The notes beneath the pieces are model-generated. The model was not told where the DNA came from, did no database searches, and saw only the letters and a list, made by a program, of their open reading frames with translations. Positions 8,920 through 17,412 of a stretch of 64,000 nucleotides of DNA are shown here, piece after piece. Source of the stretch: Dehalococcoidia bacterium. Its GTDB lineage: Bacteria > Chloroflexota > Dehalococcoidia > SpSt-223. A program made the translations under genes and the position numbers. The stretch covers positions 248,001-312,000 of the forward strand of contig BPIC01000001.1 of assembly GCA_026003895.1 (NCBI GenBank). Direction: 5' to 3'. The first letter of the stretch is position 1. Every line of letters begins with the position of its first letter.

Positions 8920-9582
8920 ATGGCAACGCTGCTGGTCGGCGCAGATGGCGGGATTGGTCGAGCGACGGCGGCCCTGCTGCGGAAGCGGGGCGATGAGGTG
9001 ATCGGGCTGGACCGGGCGAGCGGGGTGGACGCCGCCGACCCCGAGCAGGTCGAGGCGTTTCTGCGTGACAAACCCCCGATCACGACACTGGTGCATGTCG
9101 CCGGGACAGTGAACAAGGGGAGCATCGAGGAGCATACGCTTGCCGATTGGCATCGCATTCTCGACGACAACCTGACGACGGTCTTCGTCACCTGCCGAGC
9201 GGTCATCCCAAGCATGCGCGCGGCCGGTGGCGGCGCGATCGTGCTGACCAGTTCGACGGCCGGCCGCACCGGCGGCAACCGGTCGACTGGGATCGCGTAC
9301 GCTGCGGCGAAGGGCGGTGTCATCACCGTGACACGCCACCTCGCGACCGCGCTGGCGGCCGACGGCATCCGCGTCAACTGCATCGCGCCCGGGTTGGTCG
9401 ACACGCCGATGCTCGACCCGCTGACGGAAGAAGAGAAGCGATCCTTTGCCGCGTTGACGCCTATTCCGCGCCTGATTCCTCCGACCGAGATTGCAGAGGC
9501 GATTCTCTTTCTGCTATCGCCGGCTGCTGCCTCGATCACCGGCGTGGTACTCGACATCAACGGCGGCCGTTGGATGGGCTGA
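8920..9582 (+). CDS. short-chain dehydrogenase/reductase (SDR)
   Basis: A 220-residue NAD(P)(H)-dependent oxidoreductase of the classical SDR family. The Rossmann motif is GADGGIGRA near residue 6, the NNAG-like stretch is HVAGTVNKG, the catalytic serine lies in LTSSTAG, and the catalytic Tyr/Lys pair is in YAAAKGG. The C-terminal part RVNCIAPGLVDTPM is typical. Two ATGs lie in tandem (8917 and 8920); the second has better spacing to GGAGG. It converges on the zinc alcohol dehydrogenase seven bases away. Substrate not predictable. Confidence 0.88.
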   Translation: MATLLVGADGGIGRATAALLRKRGDEVIGLDRASGVDAADPEQVEAFLRDKPPITTLVHVAGTVNKGSIEEHTLADWHRILDDNLTTVFVTCRAVIPSMRAAGGGAIVLTSSTAGRTGGNRSTGIAYAAAKGGVITVTRHLATALAADGIRVNCIAPGLVDTPMLDPLTEEEKRSFAALTPIPRLIPPTEIAEAILFLLSPAAASITGVVLDINGGRWMG

Positions 9583-9589
9583 TCGTCGC

Positions 9590-10609
9590 TCAGTGCTCAA
9601 TGGCGACGCGGAACGCTTCACCGGGACGAGCGAGGAGCAGCTCGAATGCCTCACGCAATTCGGTGAGCGGAAAGCGGTGGGTGATCATCTCGCTGACCGC
9701 GACTTTGCCTTCAGCGATAAGGCGGATCGCCTCCGGGTACGAGCCGTGGCCGGTGCGGGCGCCCGTCATCCACACCTCCTTCGAGACAAGGGCGCGCAGC
9801 GGTTGCGGAACGGCGGTGAGCGCGACAAAGATGATCCGGCCATACCACGTGGCGGCATCCATTGCCAACTGAGCGCTCTGGGAGGTGCCGGCGGTCTCGA
9901 CAATGAGGTTCGGCGTGTCGCCCGAAAGAGCGAGAATGCGCTTGGCGGCATCGCCGTCGCGGGGATTGACGATCTCGTCGGCCCCGAGCTGGGCAGCGAG
10001 GGCGAGCCGCTCCGGGACGATTTCGACGGCAATCACGCGATGGCCGCGCAGCTTCGCGATCTCGATGGTGGCGAGGCCGATGGGGCCGGCGCCGATGACC
10101 ACGACCGTCTCGTCGCCGCGCCGGTCGGGCAGACGGGCATCGAAGACGTGGAGCGCCACCGCGACCGGCTCGAGGGTTGCGGCTTCTTCATCGCTGATCG
10201 ACGGCGGGATGTGATGGACGTAGTGCTCGGGAGCGACGACATAATCTTGCAAACAGCCGTCGATGGTCATCCCCATGTGCGTCCATTTGGCGCAGAGGTT
10301 CGCCGCGCCGGCGCGACAGGCGGCGCACACCCCGCAAGAGCGAGACGGCTCGACGGTGACGCGGTCGCCAGGGCGCACACTCGTCACGCGGTCGCCGACC
10401 TCAGCGACGATGCCAACGAAGTCGTGGCCAAGGACGCGGGCGGGGAAGGGCGTGCCAACCGGGTGGTAGCGGCCTTCGTAGGTGTGAACGTCGGTGCCGC
10501 AAATCCCGGTCAGACGGACGGCAACCTTGACGTCGGTTGGGCCGACGGCAGGCTCAGGACGCTCCTCGATCCGCAGCTCACGGGGGTAGTAGAGCACTGC
10601 GGCGCGCAT
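9590..10609 (-). CDS. zinc-binding alcohol dehydrogenase (MDR family)
   Basis: A 339-residue medium-chain dehydrogenase. The catalytic zinc site shows Cys in GICGTDVHTYEG and the following GHDFVG histidine. The structural zinc lobe CGVCAACRAGAANLC carries four cysteines. The coenzyme domain starts VVVIGAGPIGL, and an acidic residue at the end of the second strand (VIAVEI) favours NAD. Resembles sorbitol/threonine dehydrogenase-like enzymes. The start at 10609 has GAGGAAG upstream; an open frame extends ten codons further but without such a site. Divergent from pckA with about 210 bases between. Confidence 0.88.
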   Translation of the reverse strand: MRAAVLYYPRELRIEERPEPAVGPTDVKVAVRLTGICGTDVHTYEGRYHPVGTPFPARVLGHDFVGIVAEVGDRVTSVRPGDRVTVEPSRSCGVCAACRAGAANLCAKWTHMGMTIDGCLQDYVVAPEHYVHHIPPSISDEEAATLEPVAVALHVFDARLPDRRGDETVVVIGAGPIGLATIEIAKLRGHRVIAVEIVPERLALAAQLGADEIVNPRDGDAAKRILALSGDTPNLIVETAGTSQSAQLAMDAATWYGRIIFVALTAVPQPLRALVSKEVWMTGARTGHGSYPEAIRLIAEGKVAVSEMITHRFPLTELREAFELLLARPGEAFRVAIEH

Positions 10610-10753
10610 GCCGCTTCCTCCTCGCAGCTTCTCCGTCAATTCTAGCGTCCCTCGCCCCGAAGCGACGTGGAGTATTCTTTATCGCCCTCGTTTCGCGAAG
10701 GCACCGTTCGACATGATGAGAGGCCGGTTGGAGCCATGCAATCGACCGCTCGT

Positions 10754-10783
10754 TTGATGGGATCGCAAATCCGGTGGTATAAC
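10754..10783 (+). promoter_or_regulatory. promoter of pckA
   Basis: TTGATG (10754-10759) and TATAAC (10778-10783) are 18 bases apart, a reasonable housekeeping sigma-factor promoter 36 bases upstream of the pckA start. A ribosome-binding AAAGGA lies at 10805-10810. Confidence 0.6.
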
Positions 10784-10818
10784 TCGGGCAGCCGCGATCC
10801 AGGGAAAGGAAGCCATCG

Positions 10819-12426
10819 ATGCAGTTGCAAGATCGCCCCATCACCGACACCGGGCTCCAAGCGCTCGGGCTGATGAACCTCCGAAATATCTTTTGGAACC
10901 TTTCGCCCGCTGCGCTCTACGAGGTGACCATCCGCAACGGTGAGGGGCAGATCGCCAGCACCGGTGGACTCGTCGTCGAAACGGGCGAGCATACGGGCCG
11001 ATCCCCCCGCGACAAGTTCATCGTCCGCGAGCCGTCCACCGAAGCCGACATCGATTGGAAAGCGAACAAGCCGTTCGAGCCCGAAAAGTTTGACGCCTTG
11101 CTCAATCGGGTCCTCGCCTACTTGCAGAACCGTGATGTGTTCGTCCTCGACTGCTACGCCGGGGCCGACCCGACCTATCGCCTGCCCGTGCGTGTGATCA
11201 ACGAAATCGCCTGGCACAACCTTTTCGCCCGACAGCTGTTTATCCCTGCCCCCGTCACCGGGGAGCCAGAAGGCCAGGACCATCCGAATCGCTTTACCGT
11301 CATCTCAGCGCCGAACTTTTTTGCCGACCCAGAGCGCGACAGCACGCGCACCGGCACCTTCATCATCTTGAACTTTGCGCGGCGCATCATCTTGATTGGC
11401 GGCACAAGCTATGCCGGCGAGATCAAGAAGTCGATCTTCACAACGCTGAACTTTCTGTTGCCCGGCCAGCACATCTTTCCCATGCATTGCTCGGCGAACA
11501 TCGGCCGCCAAGGCGACGTGGCGATTCTGTTCGGCCTGTCGGGTACGGGAAAGACGACCCTTTCTGCCGACCCGACGCGGGCGCTCATCGGCGACGACGA
11601 GCATGGCTGGAGCGACGATGGCATCTTCAATTTCGAAGGTGGCTGCTACGCGAAAGTGATCAACCTCTCGGCCGAGGCGGAGCCGCAAATCTTCGCCGCC
11701 ATCAACCGGTTTGGCGCGGTGCTCGAAAACGTCGTCATCGACCCCGACACCCACGACCTGCACCTCGACGATGGTTCGAAGACGGAGAACACTCGAGGCG
11801 CTTATCCGCTGTCGTTCATCCCGGGAATCGAGCCGTCCGGCACCGGCGGGCACCCCAAGAACATTGTCTTTCTCACCGCCGACGCCTTCGGCGTCCTGCC
11901 ACCGATCGCGAAGCTCACGCCGTCGCAGGCGATGTACCATTTCCTCTCCGGCTACACGGCGCGCGTCGCCGGCACGGAAAAAGGGGTTACCGAACCGGAG
12001 GCGACCTTCAGCACCTGCTTCGGCGCACCTTTCATGGTGCGTGAGCCTGGGGTATATGCCCGGCTCCTCGGCGAAAAGATTGCCCGCTACGGCGCGAAGG
12101 TCTGGCTCTTGAACACCGGCTGGCAAGGCGGCCCCTACGGCGTCGGCAAGCGAATCTCGATTCGCCATACGCGCGCCCTGCTGAACGCTGCATTGAACGG
12201 CGACCTCGACGCCGTCCCCACGACGCCGCACCCGATTTTCGGCGTGCATGTGCCACAGTCTTGCCCAGACGTGCCGGCGGAGATCCTTGACCCGCGGCAG
12301 AATTGGTCCGACCAAGCGGCCTACGACACGCAGGCGCACAAGCTTGCCCGGATGTTTGTCGAGAATTTCCAGAAGTACGCGGCCGGAACGACCGAAGAAG
12401 TGCGTAACGCCGGCCCACGAGTCTAG
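10819..12426 (+). CDS. pckA: phosphoenolpyruvate carboxykinase (ATP)
   Basis: Catalyses oxaloacetate + ATP to PEP + CO2 + ADP, the first committed step of gluconeogenesis from C4 acids. The 535-residue length fits the ATP-dependent family. Visible motifs: TGEHTGRSPRDKFIV near residues 55-69 (substrate arginine), FPMHCSANIG, the P-loop GLSGTGKTTLSADP, and the metal-binding LIGDDEHGW. AAAGGA at eight bases fixes the start. It stands alone, with its own promoter and long gaps downstream, so it is probably monocistronic. No sign of damage. Confidence 0.97.
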   Translation: MQLQDRPITDTGLQALGLMNLRNIFWNLSPAALYEVTIRNGEGQIASTGGLVVETGEHTGRSPRDKFIVREPSTEADIDWKANKPFEPEKFDALLNRVLAYLQNRDVFVLDCYAGADPTYRLPVRVINEIAWHNLFARQLFIPAPVTGEPEGQDHPNRFTVISAPNFFADPERDSTRTGTFIILNFARRIILIGGTSYAGEIKKSIFTTLNFLLPGQHIFPMHCSANIGRQGDVAILFGLSGTGKTTLSADPTRALIGDDEHGWSDDGIFNFEGGCYAKVINLSAEAEPQIFAAINRFGAVLENVVIDPDTHDLHLDDGSKTENTRGAYPLSFIPGIEPSGTGGHPKNIVFLTADAFGVLPPIAKLTPSQAMYHFLSGYTARVAGTEKGVTEPEATFSTCFGAPFMVREPGVYARLLGEKIARYGAKVWLLNTGWQGGPYGVGKRISIRHTRALLNAALNGDLDAVPTTPHPIFGVHVPQSCPDVPAEILDPRQNWSDQAAYDTQAHKLARMFVENFQKYAAGTTEEVRNAGPRV

Positions 12427-12931
12427 GAGGGCCGAACCCGACGAGTGCGGCACCGGCCACGTCGCCCCACGTCGTCTTCAATGAGGCCCCTGCTGCGGCT
12501 GCACCGCTGGGAGGCGGCCAGCACGAGCTTCGTGGCACCGTCGTGCAGCAAGCCCGCTTCGCTGGATGCGCCCCCGTTGCCGAGCACCAGAGCGATCCGA
12601 ATCCGAGCGGTGGCGCCACGCCGCCGACGGAGACTCCTTCGCCACCACGCGGGAGGCTTCGTGGCGCTGCCGGAGGCGAAGCGCCGGCAGCTCGGGTGAC
12701 CATGCTGGGAGCTCGCCGTCTCACTGGGCCGGACCGGCGTCTGGGCTGAGCGTGCCTTGGGCACGGACACCGACACGAGACAAGCCGCAGACCGGTGAGT
12801 TCCCCACGGCCCGCGCCGGCGTTCGATGAAACTGCGCCACGGATTCAGCGACAGCCCGAAGGCGGAGGGAAGGCGGGCCGCCCGAGCCGCCGGGAGCCAG
12901 CGGCCCGCTCCGTATACTTAGCTGCGCCACC
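12427..12931. other. 505-base gap with hairpins, no gene seen
   Basis: No frame here looks like a protein. Two inverted repeats stand out. GCTGCCGG/CCGGCAGC (12666-12673 and 12684-12691) has a ten-base loop and lies about 240 bases beyond pckA; without a T-run it is only a possible terminator or processing signal. GCGGGCCGC/GCGGCCCGC (12873-12881 and 12900-12908) lies just upstream of the next gene's -10 box. Confidence 0.5.
12873..12918 (+). promoter_or_regulatory. inverted repeat and -10 box before the CPBP gene
   Basis: A perfect nine-base inverted repeat (12873-12881 / 12900-12908) covers the place of the -35 element, and TATACT lies at 12913-12918. The GTG start at 12932 is only 13 bases beyond the -10 box, so the mRNA leader would be a few bases at most. 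The repeat could be an operator. No recognisable -35 hexamer is present. Confidence 0.4.
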
Positions 12932-15900
12932 GTGAACAATCGTCCCCCTCGCCGCCTTCCCTTCGTCGCAGATCGCTGGCTGCTCGTGCTGGCCCTGCTC
13001 GGTATCGCCGGGCTAGTAGTCGTCTTTCTCTTTCGAGATCGGGGCGTGCCGATCGCCGCGATCGACTTCCGTGTCCTCCAACCGGGCGCGGAGGCCAATG
13101 CCCGGGCCTTCCTCGAGGGGCGGGGCATCGATCTGACAGGATTTCGTTCCGCCGTCTCGTTCGAGACCGACCGCGATGCCCAGGGCTACTTGGAGCGGGT
13201 CGCCGGCCAGCGGGCGCTCGACCGCATCGCCGCCGAGGAGGTGACGATCTGGCGCTGGCGCGTGCGCTTCTTCCGCGATCTCGACCCCCTCGAATATGTT
13301 GTGTCGGTGCGGCCGGACGGCGCGGTTGTCGGCTGGTCACGGGTGCTGGCCGAGGCCGCGCCGGCGCCGGCGTTGGACGAGGGCGCCGCGCAAGCGCTCG
13401 CCGAAACGGCGCTTCGCGAAGCAGGCCGCAGCCTCGATGGCTGGTCGCCGGCCGGCACCGCGCGCGAGGTGCGGCCCAACCGCGTGGACTATCGCTTTAC
13501 GTGGGAGCGGGACGACTGGCGGGTCGGCGAGGCAACGATTCGGCAGACGGTCCTTATCCAAGGCGATACGGTCGGTGGCTGGTTCGACTTCCTGCGAACG
13601 CCGGAAAGCTGGGTGCGGGCGCTGCGAATCGAGACGAACCGCGGAGTCGTCCTCGCCAACGCAGGCTGGACTCTCACGTACGCGCTAGGGCTGGCGGCGG
13701 CGGTCGTCTTTCTGGTGGAATGGCGAGCCGGCCGAACGCGTCGGCCGGTCCCGCTTGCGCTCGTGGCGGGCTTTCTGCTCGTTGGGCTGGCAGCGCTGCT
13801 GAATCAGCTGCCGCTTTGGGTCGCCAGCGCTCCAACGACGGCGACGGTCGGGGCCTACCTTCTGGCCCAAGCGCGCGATCAGATCGGGCAGCTCGCACCG
13901 TCGCTGGTGGCGGTTGGGCTCGCTGCCGCCGCTGGCTTCGCGATCTGGCCGCGCGCCTTTCCGAACCAGCCAAGCCCGCTTGCCGACCTCACGCCCGCTG
14001 CGCTGCGAACGCGCCGCTTCGTAACAGCGGTCCTCTTCAGTTACCTCGCCGCCGGAGCCTGGCTCGGCTATTTCACGCTCTACTACTGGCTCGGCTCGAT
14101 CTTCTTCGGCTTCTGGTCGCCGGTAGAGTTGCCCTATCGCGACGTGATGAGCGGGGCATTTCCGCCAGCCTTTCCGCTCTTCGTCGGCGCGGGCGCGGCG
14201 ATCGGCGAGGAGACGCTCTTCCGGCTTTTCGCCATCCCCGCGGGGACGCTCGCGCTCGTCTGGCTGTGGACACGGCTCGTGGGTCGTCCGCCGGGACAGC
14301 GGGCGTCGGCGCTGCTCGTCGGCTTGGTGATCGTGGCCGTCGCGCTCGTCTGGGGCAGCCTCCACTCGACCTACCCCCAACTGCCCTTCTACGTTCGGGC
14401 ACTCGAAGTGGCGGTCATTGGGGTGCTCGCCGGCCTCGTGCTCCTGCGGTGGGGGCTGGCGGCAACGCTGCTCACGCACTATGTCGGCAACACGAGCATT
14501 GTTGGCGCCCTCTTTCTGCTCTCGGGGAACTTGATGTTGCAACTGGCGGCAGTGGTCGTGATTGCGCTGCCGCTCCTGCTGCTGCTGCCGGCGGCGATCG
14601 CGCTGGTGCGCGGCGCAGCGCTGCCGGACTTGCCGCCGCAGCCGCGGATCGAGGCATCCCCGCCACCGCCACCGCCCAGCGCACGAGGGGCGCCGGCGCC
14701 CCGGTGGCCATGGTGGGTGCTCCTTCCAGCGCTCAGCGCGCTGGCGGGGCTGGCGGCGCTCGCCCCGCCCCGCCCCGGAGATGGGCTTCGCCTCGCAGCG
14801 ACGCGCGAGGAGGCGATCGCCGCGGCCGGCCAAGTGCTGCGCCAGATCGGTGCGCCGCTCGACTATCCCCTCGTCTTCTCGGAGGTGCTCGACCGGACCG
14901 GCGGGGCGGAGGCGACATTTCTGCTGCGGACTCTCGGGCCGGCCGAGACGACGCAGGTCTACGAGACACTTCTGCCGCCGGCAGTGTGGACGGTGCGGTT
15001 CGTCCGGCCGCTGCAGAAGGACGAAGTGGCGGTGCAGCTTGGCCCGTCCGGCACGCTGGCCGGTGTTGTCCGCCAGGTCGACGATGCGGCAGCGGGCGCA
15101 TCGCCGACGGCGGCCGAAGCGCGTCCGATTGCCGAGCGCTGGCTGCACGAGTTGTCCGGCCGGAGCGACTGGGTGTTGGTCACGGCCTCTCAGGTACGCC
15201 GCGAGAATCGGACCGACAGCGCCTTTATCTGGGAGCGCCCGGGCTGGACGGCAGGCCCGACCGATGCGCCGGCGAGTCTCCGCGTCCAGATCGTCCTCTA
15301 TGGCAACGAGCTCGGCGCGTATCAACCGTTCCTCAAGCTGCCGGAGGCGTTTGTTCGCGAGCTACGACGCGATAGCGGCGTCGAAGGGGCAGTGCGAACG
15401 CTGCGCGACCTCGCGCTCCTCGGCGGAGTGGCAGCGCTGGCGATTATCGCGATCCGGGCGGTGCGCCGAGGCGATGTTGACCTCGTGTTCGGCGGCCGGC
15501 TCGCGCTCGCTGCCGGCGTGGCGCTCGCGGTTTCGCTCGCGGCGAGCATTCCCGACCTCTTGGCCACCTACCTGACGACGCTCGATGTGCCGAGCTTCGT
15601 GGTCTGGCTGGTGAGCGGTCGGCTGCGGGATGCGCTCTTCCTGCTGGCGGCGGTGGGCGGGATCGGATCGCTCGCCCCCGGGCTGCTCCGCCGCGCCGGT
15701 GGGCAGCTGGCGCCGCCGACAGGGCGCGAGGTTGGGCTCGGCGTACTCGGCGCGGTTGGGATCGCGACGGCATCGCTCGCCGGGTGGGCCGTCCAGGCTT
15801 GGCTTGCACCGGCGACGCTCCGCGCTCCGGGCGGGCTGCCACCGTTCGACGCGATGCCGCCGGCGGCGCTGGCACTCGGCGTGGCCGCGCAGGCGGTGGT

Positions 15901-16300
15901 GGTGGGCGGGATTGGGGGAGGGATGCTCCTCCTGCTGATCGGAAGGCTGCCGCTCCCGCTGCAACTCGCGCTCGGCACAGCAGGAGGCGGGATGGCCGGC
16001 GCGGCGAGCGGCGTCGGCGGCGAGATGCTTGCCGCCGGATCGCTGGGTGCGGCCGGCGCCCTGCTGGCAGTCCTCTTTGGCCGGGTCGCCGGTCCGTCGC
16101 TGTGGGCGCCGGCGATTGCCCTTGGAGGTGCGCTCATCGTGCGCGACGGCCTTGGGTTAGTGCGCTTCGGCGCAGCAGGCTGGTACCTCGGGAATGGGAT
16201 CGTGGTGCTCCTGCTCGGTTTGGGGACGCTCGCACTGCTCGTGGTGCGTGGGACGGCGGTACGCAATGCGGCCGCACCGGCTCCCGAATCTGGGCAATAA
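12932..16300 (+). CDS. duplicated CPBP-family intramembrane protease homologue
   Basis: A 1122-residue membrane protein made of two similar halves. Each has a transmembrane helix or linker, an extracytoplasmic domain of about 190 residues (roughly 45-240 and 620-815), and a block of many hydrophobic helices. A proline-rich linker lies near 567-592. The first half keeps the CPBP/CAAX-protease signature: EETLFR near residue 425, then WGSLHS near 475 and THYVGN near 514, which would supply metal-binding Glu and His. The second half shows no EExxxR, so only the first copy should be catalytic. GTG start, almost leaderless. The substrate is unknown; such proteases cleave prenylated or bacteriocin-like peptides or act in membrane quality control. 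Confidence 0.78.
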   Translation: MNNRPPRRLPFVADRWLLVLALLGIAGLVVVFLFRDRGVPIAAIDFRVLQPGAEANARAFLEGRGIDLTGFRSAVSFETDRDAQGYLERVAGQRALDRIAAEEVTIWRWRVRFFRDLDPLEYVVSVRPDGAVVGWSRVLAEAAPAPALDEGAAQALAETALREAGRSLDGWSPAGTAREVRPNRVDYRFTWERDDWRVGEATIRQTVLIQGDTVGGWFDFLRTPESWVRALRIETNRGVVLANAGWTLTYALGLAAAVVFLVEWRAGRTRRPVPLALVAGFLLVGLAALLNQLPLWVASAPTTATVGAYLLAQARDQIGQLAPSLVAVGLAAAAGFAIWPRAFPNQPSPLADLTPAALRTRRFVTAVLFSYLAAGAWLGYFTLYYWLGSIFFGFWSPVELPYRDVMSGAFPPAFPLFVGAGAAIGEETLFRLFAIPAGTLALVWLWTRLVGRPPGQRASALLVGLVIVAVALVWGSLHSTYPQLPFYVRALEVAVIGVLAGLVLLRWGLAATLLTHYVGNTSIVGALFLLSGNLMLQLAAVVVIALPLLLLLPAAIALVRGAALPDLPPQPRIEASPPPPPPSARGAPAPRWPWWVLLPALSALAGLAALAPPRPGDGLRLAATREEAIAAAGQVLRQIGAPLDYPLVFSEVLDRTGGAEATFLLRTLGPAETTQVYETLLPPAVWTVRFVRPLQKDEVAVQLGPSGTLAGVVRQVDDAAAGASPTAAEARPIAERWLHELSGRSDWVLVTASQVRRENRTDSAFIWERPGWTAGPTDAPASLRVQIVLYGNELGAYQPFLKLPEAFVRELRRDSGVEGAVRTLRDLALLGGVAALAIIAIRAVRRGDVDLVFGGRLALAAGVALAVSLAASIPDLLATYLTTLDVPSFVVWLVSGRLRDALFLLAAVGGIGSLAPGLLRRAGGQLAPPTGREVGLGVLGAVGIATASLAGWAVQAWLAPATLRAPGGLPPFDAMPPAALALGVAAQAVVVGGIGGGMLLLLIGRLPLPLQLALGTAGGGMAGAASGVGGEMLAAGSLGAAGALLAVLFGRVAGPSLWAPAIALGGALIVRDGLGLVRFGAAGWYLGNGIVVLLLGLGTLALLVVRGTAVRNAAAPAPESGQ

Positions 16301-16325
16301 AAAAGGACCGGCATTGCCGGCCCTT
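16299..16325 (-). terminator. intrinsic terminator of the small transcript
   Basis: On the minus strand an eight-pair GC stem (16305-16312 against 16316-16323, loop of three) is followed by six T (A-run at 16299-16304 on the plus strand). The bases just outside the stem also pair. This is the clearest intrinsic terminator in the window. The stop codon of the plus-strand CPBP gene overlaps its T-run. Confidence 0.85.
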
Positions 16326-16346
16326 CCGTACCGAGCCCAGCGGGGC

Positions 16347-16418
16347 TCAGCGAAGTGCACGCTCCAAAGGAAGGTGCCCGCTCGACCCCACCGGACTCGT
16401 ACGCTGGTCATCTCGCAT
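16347..16418 (-). CDS. 23-codon ORF with a perfect Shine-Dalgarno
   Basis: ATG at 16416-16418, stop TGA at 16347-16349. The peptide starts MRDDQRTSPV and ends LPLERALR. AAAGGAGGTG (16425-16434), an exact match to the 16S anti-Shine-Dalgarno, lies eight bases upstream. A promoter lies before it and a strong terminator after it. The codons for HLP (CACCTTCCTTT on the RNA) can pair with the Shine-Dalgarno, so translation may be self-masked. A perfect GAGCCC/GGGCTC hairpin follows the stop. Whether the peptide or the RNA is the product is unknown; it may be a leader-type element without a downstream gene. Confidence 0.5.
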   Translation of the reverse strand: MRDDQRTSPVGSSGHLPLERALR

Positions 16419-16446
16419 CTGCACCACCTCCTTTCCTTCGAGCGAG

Positions 16447-16476
16447 ACTGTACCACGCCGGAAAGAGCGTGGTCAA
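16447..16476 (-). promoter_or_regulatory. promoter of the small transcript
   Basis: Minus strand TTGACC (16471-16476) and TACAGT (16447-16452) with an 18-base spacer. It starts 15 bases after the stop of the racemase-fold gene and predicts a transcript from about 16440 to 16299, roughly 140 bases. Confidence 0.55.
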
Positions 16477-16491
16477 GCGACTCGGCGGCGA

Positions 16492-17328
16492 TTAGGAGCG
16501 AGCCGCTTCGGCGCGGCGGAGGCCGAACGTCTCGCGAACGCGGGCGAGCGTCTCCTTGCTCGGGCCGGCGTACGCGCCAGCGCGGCTGCGCACAATGCCG
16601 AATGCCTGATGGATGTCGACCAATGCCTCCACGAGCTTGATGGCGCTCGCCATCAGGTCGACGACGGGCGCTCCGGTTCCGGGGATCTCGAAGAGATCCG
16701 CACCGGTGACCGCCATCGAAAGGACGGTGTCGCCTGCGATGATCACCTCGGCACCGTCGTCAATCAGGCGGCGAGCGAGCCGCTCGAAGCGGGTGAGGAT
16801 CTCATCGTGCCGGCGCTGCGCGAGATCGTCCAGATACTGCTTCTGCGGCATGTCAATCGGCAGCATGCCGACACATCGATCAAGAACGCCATAGGTCTCC
16901 AGGAGCTGACGGCGGTGCCGGTAGCGCTTGCCCATCGGGGCGCCTTCGTCGAAGGCGTTGGTGACGACGCCAAAGCGCTCACCCCAGATCGTGGCGAAGT
17001 GAGTCGCCGACTCCATGAGGCCGACGACGGGAATGTCGAGGATTTCTTTCGCCTCGTGGAGGCCGGGATCGCTGCTCATGCCGATGATCGCGCCGTCGTA
17101 GCCGGCCTCGCCGGCGCCGGCGATCGTCTCGACAATCTCCTGGTCGGAAAGCTTGCGAACGTAGTCCGTCCACCAATCGCCCCAACTGGTGATGCCGCGG
17201 GCGGTCGGGACGATGGTCACTTCGGTGTCGGGGCGGCGAACACGGTCGAGGACGGCCATCACGCTGCCGAAGACGACGCCCTCGCGAAACGGGCTGACCG
17301 GGCCGGGATACTGATACCAGATGCGCAC
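16492..17328 (-). CDS. Asp/Glu/hydantoin racemase-superfamily protein lacking both catalytic cysteines
   Basis: A 278-residue cytoplasmic protein with the two-lobed racemase fold of the hydantoin racemase/maleate isomerase group. In family members a Cys lies in the first lobe (IACFGDPG-like) and another in the second (LGCAGM-like). Here the equivalents read IIGMSSDPGL (Met84) and IIAGDTVLS (Asp200), and the only cysteine is Cys152 elsewhere. Racemisation by two cysteines is therefore not possible. GTG start at 17328 with GGGAGGT upstream and a TACACT box. Divergent from an alpha/beta hydrolase 84 bases away. Function unknown; perhaps an isomerase or lyase with other chemistry. Confidence 0.8.
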   Translation of the reverse strand: MRIWYQYPGPVSPFREGVVFGSVMAVLDRVRRPDTEVTIVPTARGITSWGDWWTDYVRKLSDQEIVETIAGAGEAGYDGAIIGMSSDPGLHEAKEILDIPVVGLMESATHFATIWGERFGVVTNAFDEGAPMGKRYRHRRQLLETYGVLDRCVGMLPIDMPQKQYLDDLAQRRHDEILTRFERLARRLIDDGAEVIIAGDTVLSMAVTGADLFEIPGTGAPVVDLMASAIKLVEALVDIHQAFGIVRSRAGAYAGPSKETLARVRETFGLRRAEAARS

Positions 17329-17412
17329 GGGCTACCTCCCTAGCCGGCCAGTGTAGCACGGCAATCGTGGGGTGGCGGTCGGCCCGCTGAGCGTGTACGC
17401 TGCCGGGCGACG

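Noticed and set aside
13501..15375. A 624-codon plus-strand frame within the CPBP gene
   Set aside because: Alternative-frame shadow; the translation is Ala/Arg/Gly-rich and low in hydrophobic periodicity, and the overlapping frame has clear family motifs.
16299..16411. Alternative out-of-frame ATG in the small transcript encoding a Trp-containing peptide, as in a trp leader
   Set aside because: It is 15 bases from the Shine-Dalgarno, the tryptophans are not tandem, the frame does not stop before the terminator, and no trp gene follows.
16425..16434. CACCTCCTTT on the plus strand, identical to the 16S rRNA 3' tail
   Set aside because: It is the complement of the small ORF's Shine-Dalgarno; no other rRNA sequence is near.
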